Shown here in pieces: positions 55,216-64,000 of a stretch of DNA of 64,000 nucleotides. Positions within the stretch are counted from its first letter, which is position 1, and every line of letters starts with the position of its first letter. Source of the DNA: Papaver somniferum (lineage: Eukaryota > Streptophyta > Magnoliopsida > Ranunculales > Papaveraceae); assembly GCF_003573695.1 (NCBI RefSeq), contig NC_039365.1:81045082-81109081 (forward strand), given 5' to 3'. The notes under the pieces were generated by a model, which had not been told where the DNA came from, did not search any database, and worked only from the letters and a program-made list of their open reading frames with translations. The translations under genes were made by a program, and so were the position numbers.

Positions 55216-58200
55216 CAGTGGCGAATCCAGAAAAAAAGTTCAATGGGGGCACAACTTATTCTCGAAGGTCATAGCTACAAATGTAACTGAATTTTTTTTC
55301 CTTCCGCCAATATAAAAGTAAACTAACGTTTCATTCAAAATGGAAAAAATACGCATATTATCGAATAAAACTTGTAAAGAAAGGTCTCATCACACAGTAT
55401 CACACTAAGCCACCAAATAGGAACTCAAAAGAAATAATAAAACTTCTAAATAAAAGAAAATCTGATCTACTTAGGTCACTACATAAAACTCGGAACAAAT
55501 ATGCAGCTTCTATGTCTGCCCACGACGAGTCCTCATTTTCTGAAACCTGTTCATGATAGTAGCATCTCCGATCAGGTCGAATATGAACCTCTCAATGTAT
55601 CATATCAAAATATCATTCATACATTCATCTTTATTCTATTACGCAAACGATTTTTCACAATTTTCATGGCAGAAAATACCCTTTCTACGGTGGCAGTAGC
55701 AACTGGTATGAGTAATGCTAGTGTGAGAAGCAAGTAAACCAAAGAGTACACTATATCCTTTTTTGTCTCCACCATTTTGACTGCAAGATCAGCAATCCCT
55801 TTCAAATCGAAAAACTCGTTGCTAGACCGCACATCAACTATGTAATTTAGTAGTTGGTCTTCAAGTAACACAAGATGAGTAGGAGAAAAATCTCTTGGGT
55901 AAAACCAAGAAAAACGAATCAATTTGTCTTTTTCAAATGCAGAGAATGAGGCAATTGGACTTAAGCATGAGACAAAAAGAATTAATTCAGTATTTTGTCT
56001 CGTTGAAACGATTTTTTAGTTCCAGCAGTTGCATATCTATGACTGTATTGAAATATTCAACTCGATAATGGTATGAATTAGTTACCGCTTCAACATTACG
56101 CCTGGGTCGACCTTCCCGTTGAAACACATCATTCATATCAGGAATTTTGACGCGGTTCCTTGTATGAAAAGAGGATACTTCTGACAACATCGAATCCCAA
56201 TCCTCATCTCTCATTAGCTGAAGTCGTTCCTTGCATACTGTAACTAATTTCATGGCATTGGCAATGTCTTGATCTTTTCTTTGCAATGCTTTTGACAAAT
56301 CATTGGTAATTCCCAGAATAGTTTTCATCAAGTGTAAGCTGAAAACAAAATTGAAATTCTGCATAGAATCTAGAAGAACCTTGGCTTCGAACTTCTTATC
56401 AGAATCTACAGCTAAGTCTTCCAAAAGTGTTACAACAGATGAGAATATGTTAATTAAGCTTACTATTGTATTGTGATACGAACACCAACGTGTATCACCC
56501 GCTCTTTTAAGAGTACTTTCTTGATTAAGGCCTCGCCCACTTACAATCTCACCACTACACAGCGCCTCGAAGACTGCATAAGCTTGCTTGGAACGAAGCA
56601 TATCTTGACGCTTGGCTGATCCAGCCACAACATTCACCAAGCTACTCATTATGACATAAAGGTGTTCAACATATGTATGTTTTTTTGCAACAGCCACAAC
56701 AGCTAGCTGCAATTGGTGAGCAAAATAGTGCACATAATACGCGCAATCATTATCTTTCAAAATCAGTGCCTTTAGACCATTATACTCACCTTTCATATTG
56801 CTTTCCCCATCATAACCTTGCCCTCGCAATCTGGAAATACTAAATCCATGTCGAGAAAAGAAATCATCGACAATATCTTTAAGTGAAATGGCAGTCGTAC
56901 TGGTGACATGTTCGATTCCTAAGAAACGATCGATTACCTGGCCTTTGTGCACATATCGCAAGACTATAGCCAACTGCTCCTTCGAAGATATATCTTTAGA
57001 TTCATCTAAGAGGATGTAAAATGGTCCATTACCGATTTCTTTAACAATTTGACTTAGGATTTCAGAAGAAAAACACTTGGTTATATCTTTCTGAATATCT
57101 GGTGCTATCATCTTTTGAATCCCTTGAGCATTATCTAGTACAACAGCTCTAATTTCCTCATTATTATCTGCCAACCACTGTAAGAGCTCTATAAAGTTTC
57201 CTCTGTTATGCGACTCTTCATCTTCATCATGGCCACGAAATGCAAGTCCTTGCCGCAAAAAAAAAACCGAGCATAATTAATTGAAGCCCTTAACCTTTTC
57301 TTATTCTCCCTTTTAGTCTCCTCTGACTGTTTGAAGATAACTGAATTAATGTGTTGATTCTGGTTAAGTAATGCCACACATTTCTTCAAAGCAACGTTGT
57401 GTGCACTGTTGTGTTTCCCAATATGGTCGTGCAACCTGGTTTTCTTCATCCAATTTCTGAAACCTTTGCCAACAAATGAATCACCACTGCTTGGCCTAAA
57501 CAGATAACAACATAGACAATAAAATGCATCATTTGCAACATTGTATTCCAACCAACTTGGGTGATCATTAAACCAGGAATCGCAGAACTTTCTTGACTTC
57601 CCACCGAGTATTGATGTCGGATAAGCATGTTTGTTTGGCTGACAATGACCTCTTTATAGATACGCTCTTCGAACTTGGTCTCGGATATTAGGATCATAAT
57701 CAAAAATTGGAGGTCACAGTCCCGGATCTGAAGGTAGACTTGGTAATAGGTCTTCATTCGCACTTTTTTCTGTTAAAGACTCATTTTGAGGAGTTGAAAC
57801 TGGTGGTGCGATATTCCGGGCAGTTGAAACTGGCGGTGCTATATTCTGGGCAGTTGAACGGGCATCATGAGGTAGACAACTTGTTTTTATATACGCAGGT
57901 TCGAGGCCGAAGGTGATGTTGATTCATTGTTGTCCTTGTTTATTTTCTTGAAGTACCTAAACATCTTTATCTGAATTATGAAAATCACACATTAAAAATC
58001 ATTTAAAGTTGATAATACAACATGACAAACCAATGGGTAAAGGAATTAGGATAAAATCCAAAAGCAAACAAAAAAAACTTTATGATGGTCAAGCTGTAAC
58101 TCTTTTGTATACGGAATTGATTGATTGTAAAAGAGGTGTCCTATGATTGTTAAACACATAATGATACAATGAAGTTTTAGCTAAAACAGGAAATCTCTCC

Positions 58201-59080
58201 CTGGCATATGTAACAAACATTTCTACACTTATTTATCTTAGAACACAACAACAAAATTTCATTAATGATTAGAAACAGTATACAAATGTATAAATGGATG
58301 ATATAGATAGTACAACATACAAGTTGTGCAAAGAAATGCATCATCATTCTCATTCATCATGCCAAAATTCAAACAAAAATAGGAGAAAATAATCCAATGA
58401 TTCCTATTGAATGTAATTGATAAAACCATGAACCATATAAATAATATAATCAAAAATTGATTAGTAAGCCATTAAAGAACAATTCTAAGTAAAAAAAAAT
58501 TCAATTTTTCTTACCACAACAAATCCAAGTTATGATGTCCAACAGCTGTTTGTAGAAATGTCGTAACACTCTCTCCCTTAAAATCAATAAATCTCTCCTC
58601 AATTTGTTAGAATCTGAAATATAAATCAAACACCCACTGTTACAATACACCTATAATATCAATTAGAGAAAAAAAATTACAGAAATTACTTACAATCGAG
58701 GAAGAACAAATGAAAAAGTTAAATAATTTGAGGAGTAAAGAACCCTAACCTGGAAACGAAATCGATGAAGAGGATAACCAGTTTATCTTTATCAGTTGAT
58801 ATATCCCCTCTAAACTTAAGAAGATCATCTTTGTTAGCAATAAATTAGGAGATTTGGGTTGAAAAAAAGTTGATTTCAGGGTTGTTAGAGGGTTTGTAGG
58901 AGTAAGATTGATTGATAGAGGAATTAGAGTTGAGTTTAGTCCTCTGTTATGCTGGTAAAGTTGTAAATGTCGTGGGGGCATCTGGGTTATATCAAACGAG
59001 AAACATTTAGGGTTTTTTATATATATATATAACGTGTGGGGGCAGGTGACCCTAGGTGCACCCCTGTAGATTCGCTCCTG
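55216..59080 (-). mobile_element. Complete hAT transposon with a broken transposase
   Basis: Eight-bp flanks CTAAGCAG (55208-55215) and CTAAGCAA (59081-59088) differ at one base. The left end is CAGTGGCGAATCCAG and the right end is the inverse of CAGGAGCGAATCTACAGG. Both ends carry GGGGGCA a few tens of bases inside. This is the hAT pattern. The 3865-bp unit holds one gene on the minus strand. The stretch 57965-59080 is noncoding upstream sequence. Confidence 0.9.
55617..57964 (-). pseudogene. hAT transposase (TTF-type zinc finger, DUF4371, hAT dimerisation), broken
   Basis: The likely start at 57964 gives MFRYFKKINKDNNE. A short 12-residue repeat follows (AQNIAPPVST, then ARNIAPPVST). The TTF-type zinc finger region has FCDSWFNDHPSWLEYN and CLCCYLFRP. 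The DUF4371 core has FYILLDESKDISSKEQLAIV and RGQGYDGESNMKGEYNGL, which hold the conserved Asp residues. The C-terminal hAT dimerisation motif is LPVA-like LIPVATATVERVFSAMKIVK. Damage is clear. The frame shifts near 57900. There are stops near 57610 and 57690 (GL*PPIFDYDP and AYL*RGHC). A run of T/A near 57258 shifts the frame, and one extra base near 56003 does so again. This gene family resembles ZMYM1-like hAT transposases. Confidence 0.85.
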
Positions 59081-59143
59081 CTAAGCAACAAACTTTGTAC
59101 CTTTTTTTCTTCTGTGACTACATGATAGAAAAAACCCGAAGGT

Positions 59144-61182
59144 ATGCAGAAACCAAGTGATCCACCAACAAGTTTACAACCTGTTGTTACAAGAGTCAGA
59201 TCTCAGAACCCGTCTCGAACATATCAAAGGAATGAAGCAGAGGACGGACAAAACGAAATAAAAAGAAGAATGGCTGCTAACAAACCACCTACTCCTACTG
59301 AAGGAATGGGGCAAACATCGGGAGCACAACAATTCTACGGCATGCCGTTACCGGAACGTCCAAAAGTTACGAAGTCAACTTCAGCTAACGAAGGGTTACC
59401 CAGAACCTTAGCTCCTACGGGACGAGGGTTGGGAAACCTAACTCCAATCCAGCTAGATCCCGATGATCTGGTAATAGAAGAAGGCGTGGATGACTCTGAG
59501 GATCCATCCGATAGCACTCCTCAGGGTGGTGGAATCCACAATGAAGAACAAATAGCAGCGCAGGTAGCAGCTTTGCTACTACGTAACAAGGAGAACGAGG
59601 ATGTGATGCACGTGATGGCTCGGGAAAACCAGAACCTGAAAGATATGCTGGAGGTGCAGATCGAAGGTTCCCAAACTCACACTCCTTTGAAGAAGAGTGA
59701 GCACAGAGCTATCTCAGGAAGACGAAGAGGGGATCTTAACCCACCAAAGAAGGGGGGGGGGGGGGGGGGCAGGAGAACACGGCTCGATCCAAGCGAGGTG
59801 GATCCAACTTACAAGCCTTCTCAGTCTTACTCATAATGCGAACATGGTCATGGAGAAAATGGAGAAAATGCGGAAAGAAATACAAGGTTTGAAAACTGGA
59901 CGTGCATGAGCAAGGCTAGAACATGTACTCCAAGAAGCGACAACATCACCATTCTCCTTTCGCATTTTGAGGGAACCTTTCCCTGCGAAATGTTCGGTAC
60001 CTACGTTTCAGGCGTACAATGGTACCTCAGATCCCGCATCCCACCTACGGTACTGCACTCATGTCCTTTCCCATTGGGAAAGATATGAGGTAATACTTTA
60101 TAGGTACTTTCCTGCAAGCTTGACGGCATCAACATTGGCGTGGTACGATAACTTACCAGCACACTCAATTGACTCTTTTGAGCAGTTGTCTATGGTATTC
60201 TTGGAGACATGCATGTATAAAAAATCTATGAAGGAAGGGTTAGATAGGCTATTTTCTTTATCCATCGGACCCCTGGAGACATTGATGCAATACACATACA
60301 GGTGGTAAAAGACGCGCCAATCAATCGGGAAAGTCAATCCTGAAATTAACATTAATTGCTATAAGTACGGACTTGACAGAACCTCAGCTATCTTCGTGGA
60401 GCTTCACAGCCGAGATCTCGATTCCGAATGGTAGCTTCGGGTTGTCCAGGATCGCTACATCAGGCTTGAGGAAATTCAGAAGGACAACCCCAGGGCACAA
60501 ACCAAAGCAACGGCATCTCTGTAACGAACCAATTCCTGAGATGCCTAAGAGACAAAATGAAGCCAGGGTCAGAACCAACTCTTGGGATAAAAGATCAAAA
60601 TATGGAGATAGCAAAGGCAGAGGAAAAGGAATGGAGGAATTTGTAGATAAAGTCTATACAAAGAGAAACACAACCTTCTCCCACATTCTAAGTAAGGAAG
60701 GAGCGAACCAGGGATTTCCCTACCCTAACACTAGGGGAAAGCAACTGGATAAAACAAAGAATGCTAAGGAGTACTGTGAATACCACCAGTACTACGGGCA
60801 TACAACTGACACATGCTACCATCTGTGGAACATAATTCAGAGATTCATTGACAAAAGCAAGTTTATGGAGTATGTGCAGATACAACCTGCTGAAACTGAG
60901 GTAGCCCCCAAGAAAAGGGTGGAGTTACCACAGGACGGCAAATATATTAACATGATCACATTCTCAACCGGCGGTCAGGAAGAGCTACTCAAAGACATCC
61001 TCGAGCTAGCTCGAAACAGAAGAAATCTAGAAACCCACGAGGTATTCAAGCTAAGTGGACCACCAACTATCACTTGGGAAGAATGGATGGCTACGCCACT
61101 AACATTCTCAACAAGAGACGTCAACCAGGAAGTCGAGATGCACAACGATCCACTTGTGATCACCCTTCTAATCCACGGATGA
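59144..61182 (+). pseudogene. Gag of the Tat-type element, broken
   Basis: It starts MQKPSDPPTSLQPVVTRVRS. A polar region and a helix (AAQVAALLLRNKENEDVMHV) follow. A run of 18 G at 59752-59769 then shifts the frame. The next frame gives MEKMEKMRKEIQGLK and a stop. The retrotransposon gag domain reads VPTFQAYNGTSDPASHLRYC and SLTASTLAWYDNLPAHSIDS (59990-60200). After a stop at 60308 the last frame (60373-61182) has CEYHQYYGHTTDTC, a CxxxH-xxxxxxxxC knuckle-like motif, and INMITFSTGG. At least four breaks are present. Confidence 0.8.
59752..59769 (+). repeat. Run of 18 G in the Tat gag
   Basis: This is an uninterrupted G homopolymer inside coding-derived sequence. It separates two gag frames, so its length decides the frame. 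Such runs are unstable in vivo and hard to sequence. Confidence 0.9.
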
Positions 61183-61188
61183 AATGTA

Positions 61189-61434
61189 ATGAAGGTCCTC
61201 ATTTATGGGGGAAGCTCGTTAAATGTATTGTTCTGCGGACCTTACTTACTTATGGGCTTAACAGCTGAGCAAATGGACTCATCAACTTGCACAATATACG
61301 ATTTCAATGGAGATGTCTCTAGACCAAAAGGAGAACTTGTGTTGCAGGTACGAGTGGGGACCTTAGTGACCAACACAAGGTTCTGCGTCGTGGATGCACC
61401 TTCGCCCTACAATGTCATTATGGGACGACTATGA
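61189..61434 (+). pseudogene. Aspartic protease domain of the Tat-type element, active site lost
   Basis: The frame reads VLIYGGSSLNVLFCG, where the family has VDGGSS. The catalytic Asp is Tyr. The end reads SPYNVIMGRL, followed by a TGA (61432-61434) where Trp is expected (GRxWLH). It continues in frame after the stop with VHLLKG. Confidence 0.75.
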
Positions 61435-61819
61435 GTCCATCTCTTAAAAGGTACGACTTCGAATTATCATCAGTACCTTTGATTCTCAACACCCATGGGT
61501 GAAATGGAAATCAAAGGAGATCAACAAGATGCAAGGCTATGTAATCTAGCGGAGGTCAGTCTCAACGAAGAAAGAGCTGTTGCACAACAACATAAAAGAA
61601 AAAAGAGGAGGGAGAATGCCAAAGAAGTGAAAAACGAAGACTTCAAAGTCCCCGAAGCCCGCTCAGCCGAGAAAACAAGAACCTCCGCCACTCTGGTAGC
61701 GGACACTTCTGCTAAAAGAAAATTACAGAAATGCACCCCTCTACAACCTCAGAAGCCAACCTTCTCGCCGGTGGAATCAACAAAAAAAAATCAACATTGG
61801 AACGGAGAAGGAGCCAAAG

Positions 61820-63166
61820 ATGATCACCATCGGAACTTTACTAGAAGAAGGTGAGGAGGTGAAATTGCAGAAACTACTAACAAAATACGCAAATATCTTT
61901 GCATGGTCAATGGAAGACATGCCAGGAATTGACCCAAACTTGGTCTCCCACCATCTTCGGATCAAACCAGAAATTGCACCATCCAAACAACGTATTCGCA
62001 AAGTAGATTATATCTACCAGGAGGCAGTAGAAAAGGAGTTGCAAAAGCTCCTAGCAGCAGGATTCATACGAGAAGTCAAATATACCACGTGGATATCCAA
62101 CATGGTGATTGTACCAAAGAAGAACGGAGGCGTGCGTATATGCATCGACTTTAGAAATCTCAACAAGGCATGCCCCAAGTATAGCTACCCGCTACCCAAT
62201 ATTGACCAACTATTCAATGCAACTGAAGGTCACCAGAGGCTATCCTTCATGGAGGGTTACTTCGGTTACAACCAAATCGCACTTGCAAAAGAGGATCAGG
62301 AGCATACTGCGTTCTTTACCCCACGAGGCTTGTATTGTTATACAAGGATGACTTTTGGACTAAAGAACGCGGGGGAAACATACCTACGATTGGTAGAAAA
62401 AATCTTTAAGCAATGGATATGCAAGATACTGGAAGTCTACGTGGACGACATGTTTGTCAAAAGCAAGGAAGCAAAAAATCACCTATCATACCTAAGGGAG
62501 ATATTCGAAGCCACAAGAAGCTTTCACATGAAAGTCAATCCGGAGAAATGTATGTTCGGAGTAACCTCAAGAAAATTCCGAGGATACTTGGTAACTAAGC
62601 GAGGAATAAAAATAGACCCCGAAAGGTTCGGAGCAATAATGGAGATGCCATCCCCAAAAACGCTGAAAGGTGTACAAAAACTAAATGGAATCTTAGCCTC
62701 CATGGGAATATTCATAGCAAGATCATCGGACAAATGCAAAGCATTTTTCGATACACTAAGGAAAGGAAGAAGGTTCATGTGGATCACATAATGCGAACAA
62801 GCCTTCCAGAAAATCAAGAAGTACTTAGTCTTTGTACCAATCTTATAGAAACCGGAGCCAGGAGAGGTACTCACTCTCTACTTAGCAGCAAAAAGATACG
62901 ATGTAAGCGCAGTGTTGGTACGAGTCCAAGGGCATGGAGAAAAACCCATCTATTACATCAGCAAAACACTCAGTTCAGCGAAGTGTAACTACACCAAGGT
63001 GGAGAAACTCATATATGCCTTAGTAGTGGCAACACAAAAACTAAGGATATATTTCGACGCACATACCATCCGAGTATGTACAAAGGCTCAGATAGGTCAA
63101 ATTCTCGACAGCACAGAGAAAATAGGAAGGGTGGAAAAATGGAATGCCATGATCAAGCAATTCTAA
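61820..63166 (+). pseudogene. Reverse transcriptase and RNase H of the Tat-type element, broken
   Basis: RT phrases are FAWSMEDMPGIDPNL, AGFIREVKYTTWISNMVIVP, DFRNLNKACPKYSYPLPNID, MTFGLKNAGETYLRL and ILEVYVDDMFVKS. The YVDD active site is intact. The first Asp, normally in SFMDAYSGYNQI, is lost: the text reads SFMEGYFGYNQI. A TAA at 62789-62791 and a TAG near 62846 break the link to RNase H. The RNase H region reads VSAVLVRVQGHGEKPIYYIS and YFDAHTIRVCT (62912-63166), typical of gypsy elements. Confidence 0.85.
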
Positions 63167-63298
63167 ATAATTTTTGAAATGAGGAAGGCAGAGAATTCAC
63201 AAATCTTGGCAGACATTCTGGTGGACTTACCTCTCAGCGAAGAAGCGCAAATAGATGACATCTCAGGAATGGAGGAAGATAAGCAAGACTTGTAGGAC

Positions 63299-63745
63299 TT
63301 GCTGGAACCTCAGAACTCACTGAGGTGGGAAATTTTCGTAGATGGATCCTCTAACGGAGAAGGCGCGAGTATTGGGATTGTAATAACGACCCCTACTAGA
63401 GACCGACTCATCTATGCATTCAGGTTAGAATTCGAACAATATACCAACAACATCACAGAATACGAGGTGGTCACACATGGTTTACGCTTGGCACGGAAGC
63501 TGGGCTTATCAGATGTTCGGTTGACTAGTGACTCTCAATTAGGCATTAGAAAAATAGAACTCGAGTACCAAACTTTGGATCCGGTGCTATCTTCGCACTT
63601 GAAGCTATCTCAAGAATACGCATCCAAAATCAACAACATAGCATTCAGACATGTATGTAGAAATGACAACATACATGCAGATGCCTTAGCATTCATATCT
63701 TCGAGGCTAAGGGACGGAAACACCATCGCCGTGCAAATTGGAAGT
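63299..63745 (+). pseudogene. Second (archaeal-type) RNase H of the Tat-type element, truncated
   Basis: The frame reads WEIFVDGSSNGEGASIGIVI, NNITEYEVVTHGLRLARKLG, LTSDSQLGI and HVCRNDNIHADALAFISSRL. Asp, Glu, Asp and Asp positions of the RNase H fold are all present (DGSSN, TEYE, SDSQ, ADALA). The sequence runs directly into TGTTAGAG at 63745. The domain is almost complete, so the break removes the linker and integrase. Confidence 0.85.
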
Positions 63746-64000
63746 GTTAGAGCATTGTTCAGTTGAACCCACCAAGCGTTGGTATGTCAAGTTTGGTTGT
63801 CATATTTTAGTGAATCAAAACTCATGTTAAGAGTCGCTTGATTATGTACTAGAGTCAACTTCGTATAGGTTAGCTTGAAAGTATTAGGATATGAGACATT
63901 ACAAGTATTGCTAAGTCTTTAAGATGTGAAGAAGCAAGGAGCTACAACGACAATAATCATCCTTCCACTTGAGGTCAGTGATATTTGACTTGAACTATTT
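63745..64000 (+). mobile_element. TGTTAGAG-family LTR (copy 5), cut by the window end
   Basis: It starts TGTTAGAGCATTGTTCAG and matches copy 4 from 52660 closely. The start is exact and lies inside coding-derived sequence of the Tat element, so this is a separate, later insertion. It runs off the window. Confidence 0.8.

Larger units (their letters stand above)
53786..63744 (+). mobile_element. Tat-lineage gypsy retrotransposon, 3' part missing, with hAT insertion
   Basis: In order there is a 5' LTR (53786-54663), a PBS-like TTTGGCCTTAGAAGGA, a leader interrupted by a hAT element, gag, protease, RT, RNase H and a second (archaeal-type) RNase H. This last domain, placed after RT-RNase H, is diagnostic of the Tat lineage (Ogre/Retand-type). 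Integrase is absent because a TGTTAGAG-family LTR begins at 63745 inside the last domain. Every coding part has stops or frameshifts. Confidence 0.85.

Noticed and set aside
57707..57916. A plus-strand frame opposite the hAT gene
   Set aside because: It is a shadow of the 36-bp coding repeat on the minus strand.
63299..63766. Reading the last frame as a complete RNase H protein
   Set aside because: Its last residues come from the inserted LTR at 63745. The domain is part of a larger pol that is interrupted.
1..64000. tRNA or rRNA genes
   Set aside because: I looked for the GGTTCGAATCC-type T-arm and for long rRNA-like GC-rich blocks and saw none. A tRNAscan run would be needed to exclude decayed copies.

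Overview
The window is plant nuclear DNA, most likely from a eudicot. It is AT-rich and spliceosomal introns are visible. Almost everything recognisable is a transposable element of a plant class: Mutator-like and hAT DNA transposons, an L1-type LINE, a Helitron-like end, a TRIM, and gypsy elements with plant-type primer binding sites and a Tat-type second RNase H. I cannot name the species. No ordinary host gene is evident. The best-preserved gene is a spliced Mutator-like (MULE/FAR1-type) transposase at 1-2135 on the minus strand, cut by the window edge.

Layout. 1-2135: MULE transposase with a repeat-filled intron. 2286-10360: small inverted-repeat elements, a possible Helitron unit with a good 3' hairpin end, a TRIM with an initiator-Met-type PBS, and several short tandem duplications. 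About 10.9-15.65 kb: a heavily mutated L1-type LINE. 15722-18079: a solo LTR with a perfect ATTTT duplication. 18.4-22.2 kb: one repeat-array element split by another inverted-repeat element. 23668-25159 and 27404-28566: two non-autonomous Mutator-like elements with 9-bp target duplications. 28903-50600: an LTR on the minus strand split by a 20.1-kb LTR retrotransposon (29742-49857, TSD GAGAT). That element's 5' LTR contains a 2.55-kb solo LTR (30326-32880) and an 11.3-kb Tekay/Del-like element with no gag-pol (33160-44485, TSD GATAT). The 3' LTR of the latter holds a third Mutator-like element (40814-43347, TSD TATTCATAA). 50777-63.7 kb: two more LTRs of the first family, then a Tat-lineage gypsy element (LTR, gag, protease, RT, RNase H, second RNase H). 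A complete hAT element (55216-59080) sits in its leader, and another LTR interrupts it at 63745.

The strongest cross-cutting pattern is that several unrelated-looking elements are filled with different palindromic minisatellites. Examples are GTTCATT/AATGAAC, AATCGG/CCGATT, TTATGCATAAC, ACGGYTGGGA and CCGGCATG in DNA elements, and comparable palindromic arrays in LTR U3 regions. Target-site duplications give a clear insertion order for most of the window. Nearly all coding capacity seen here is broken.
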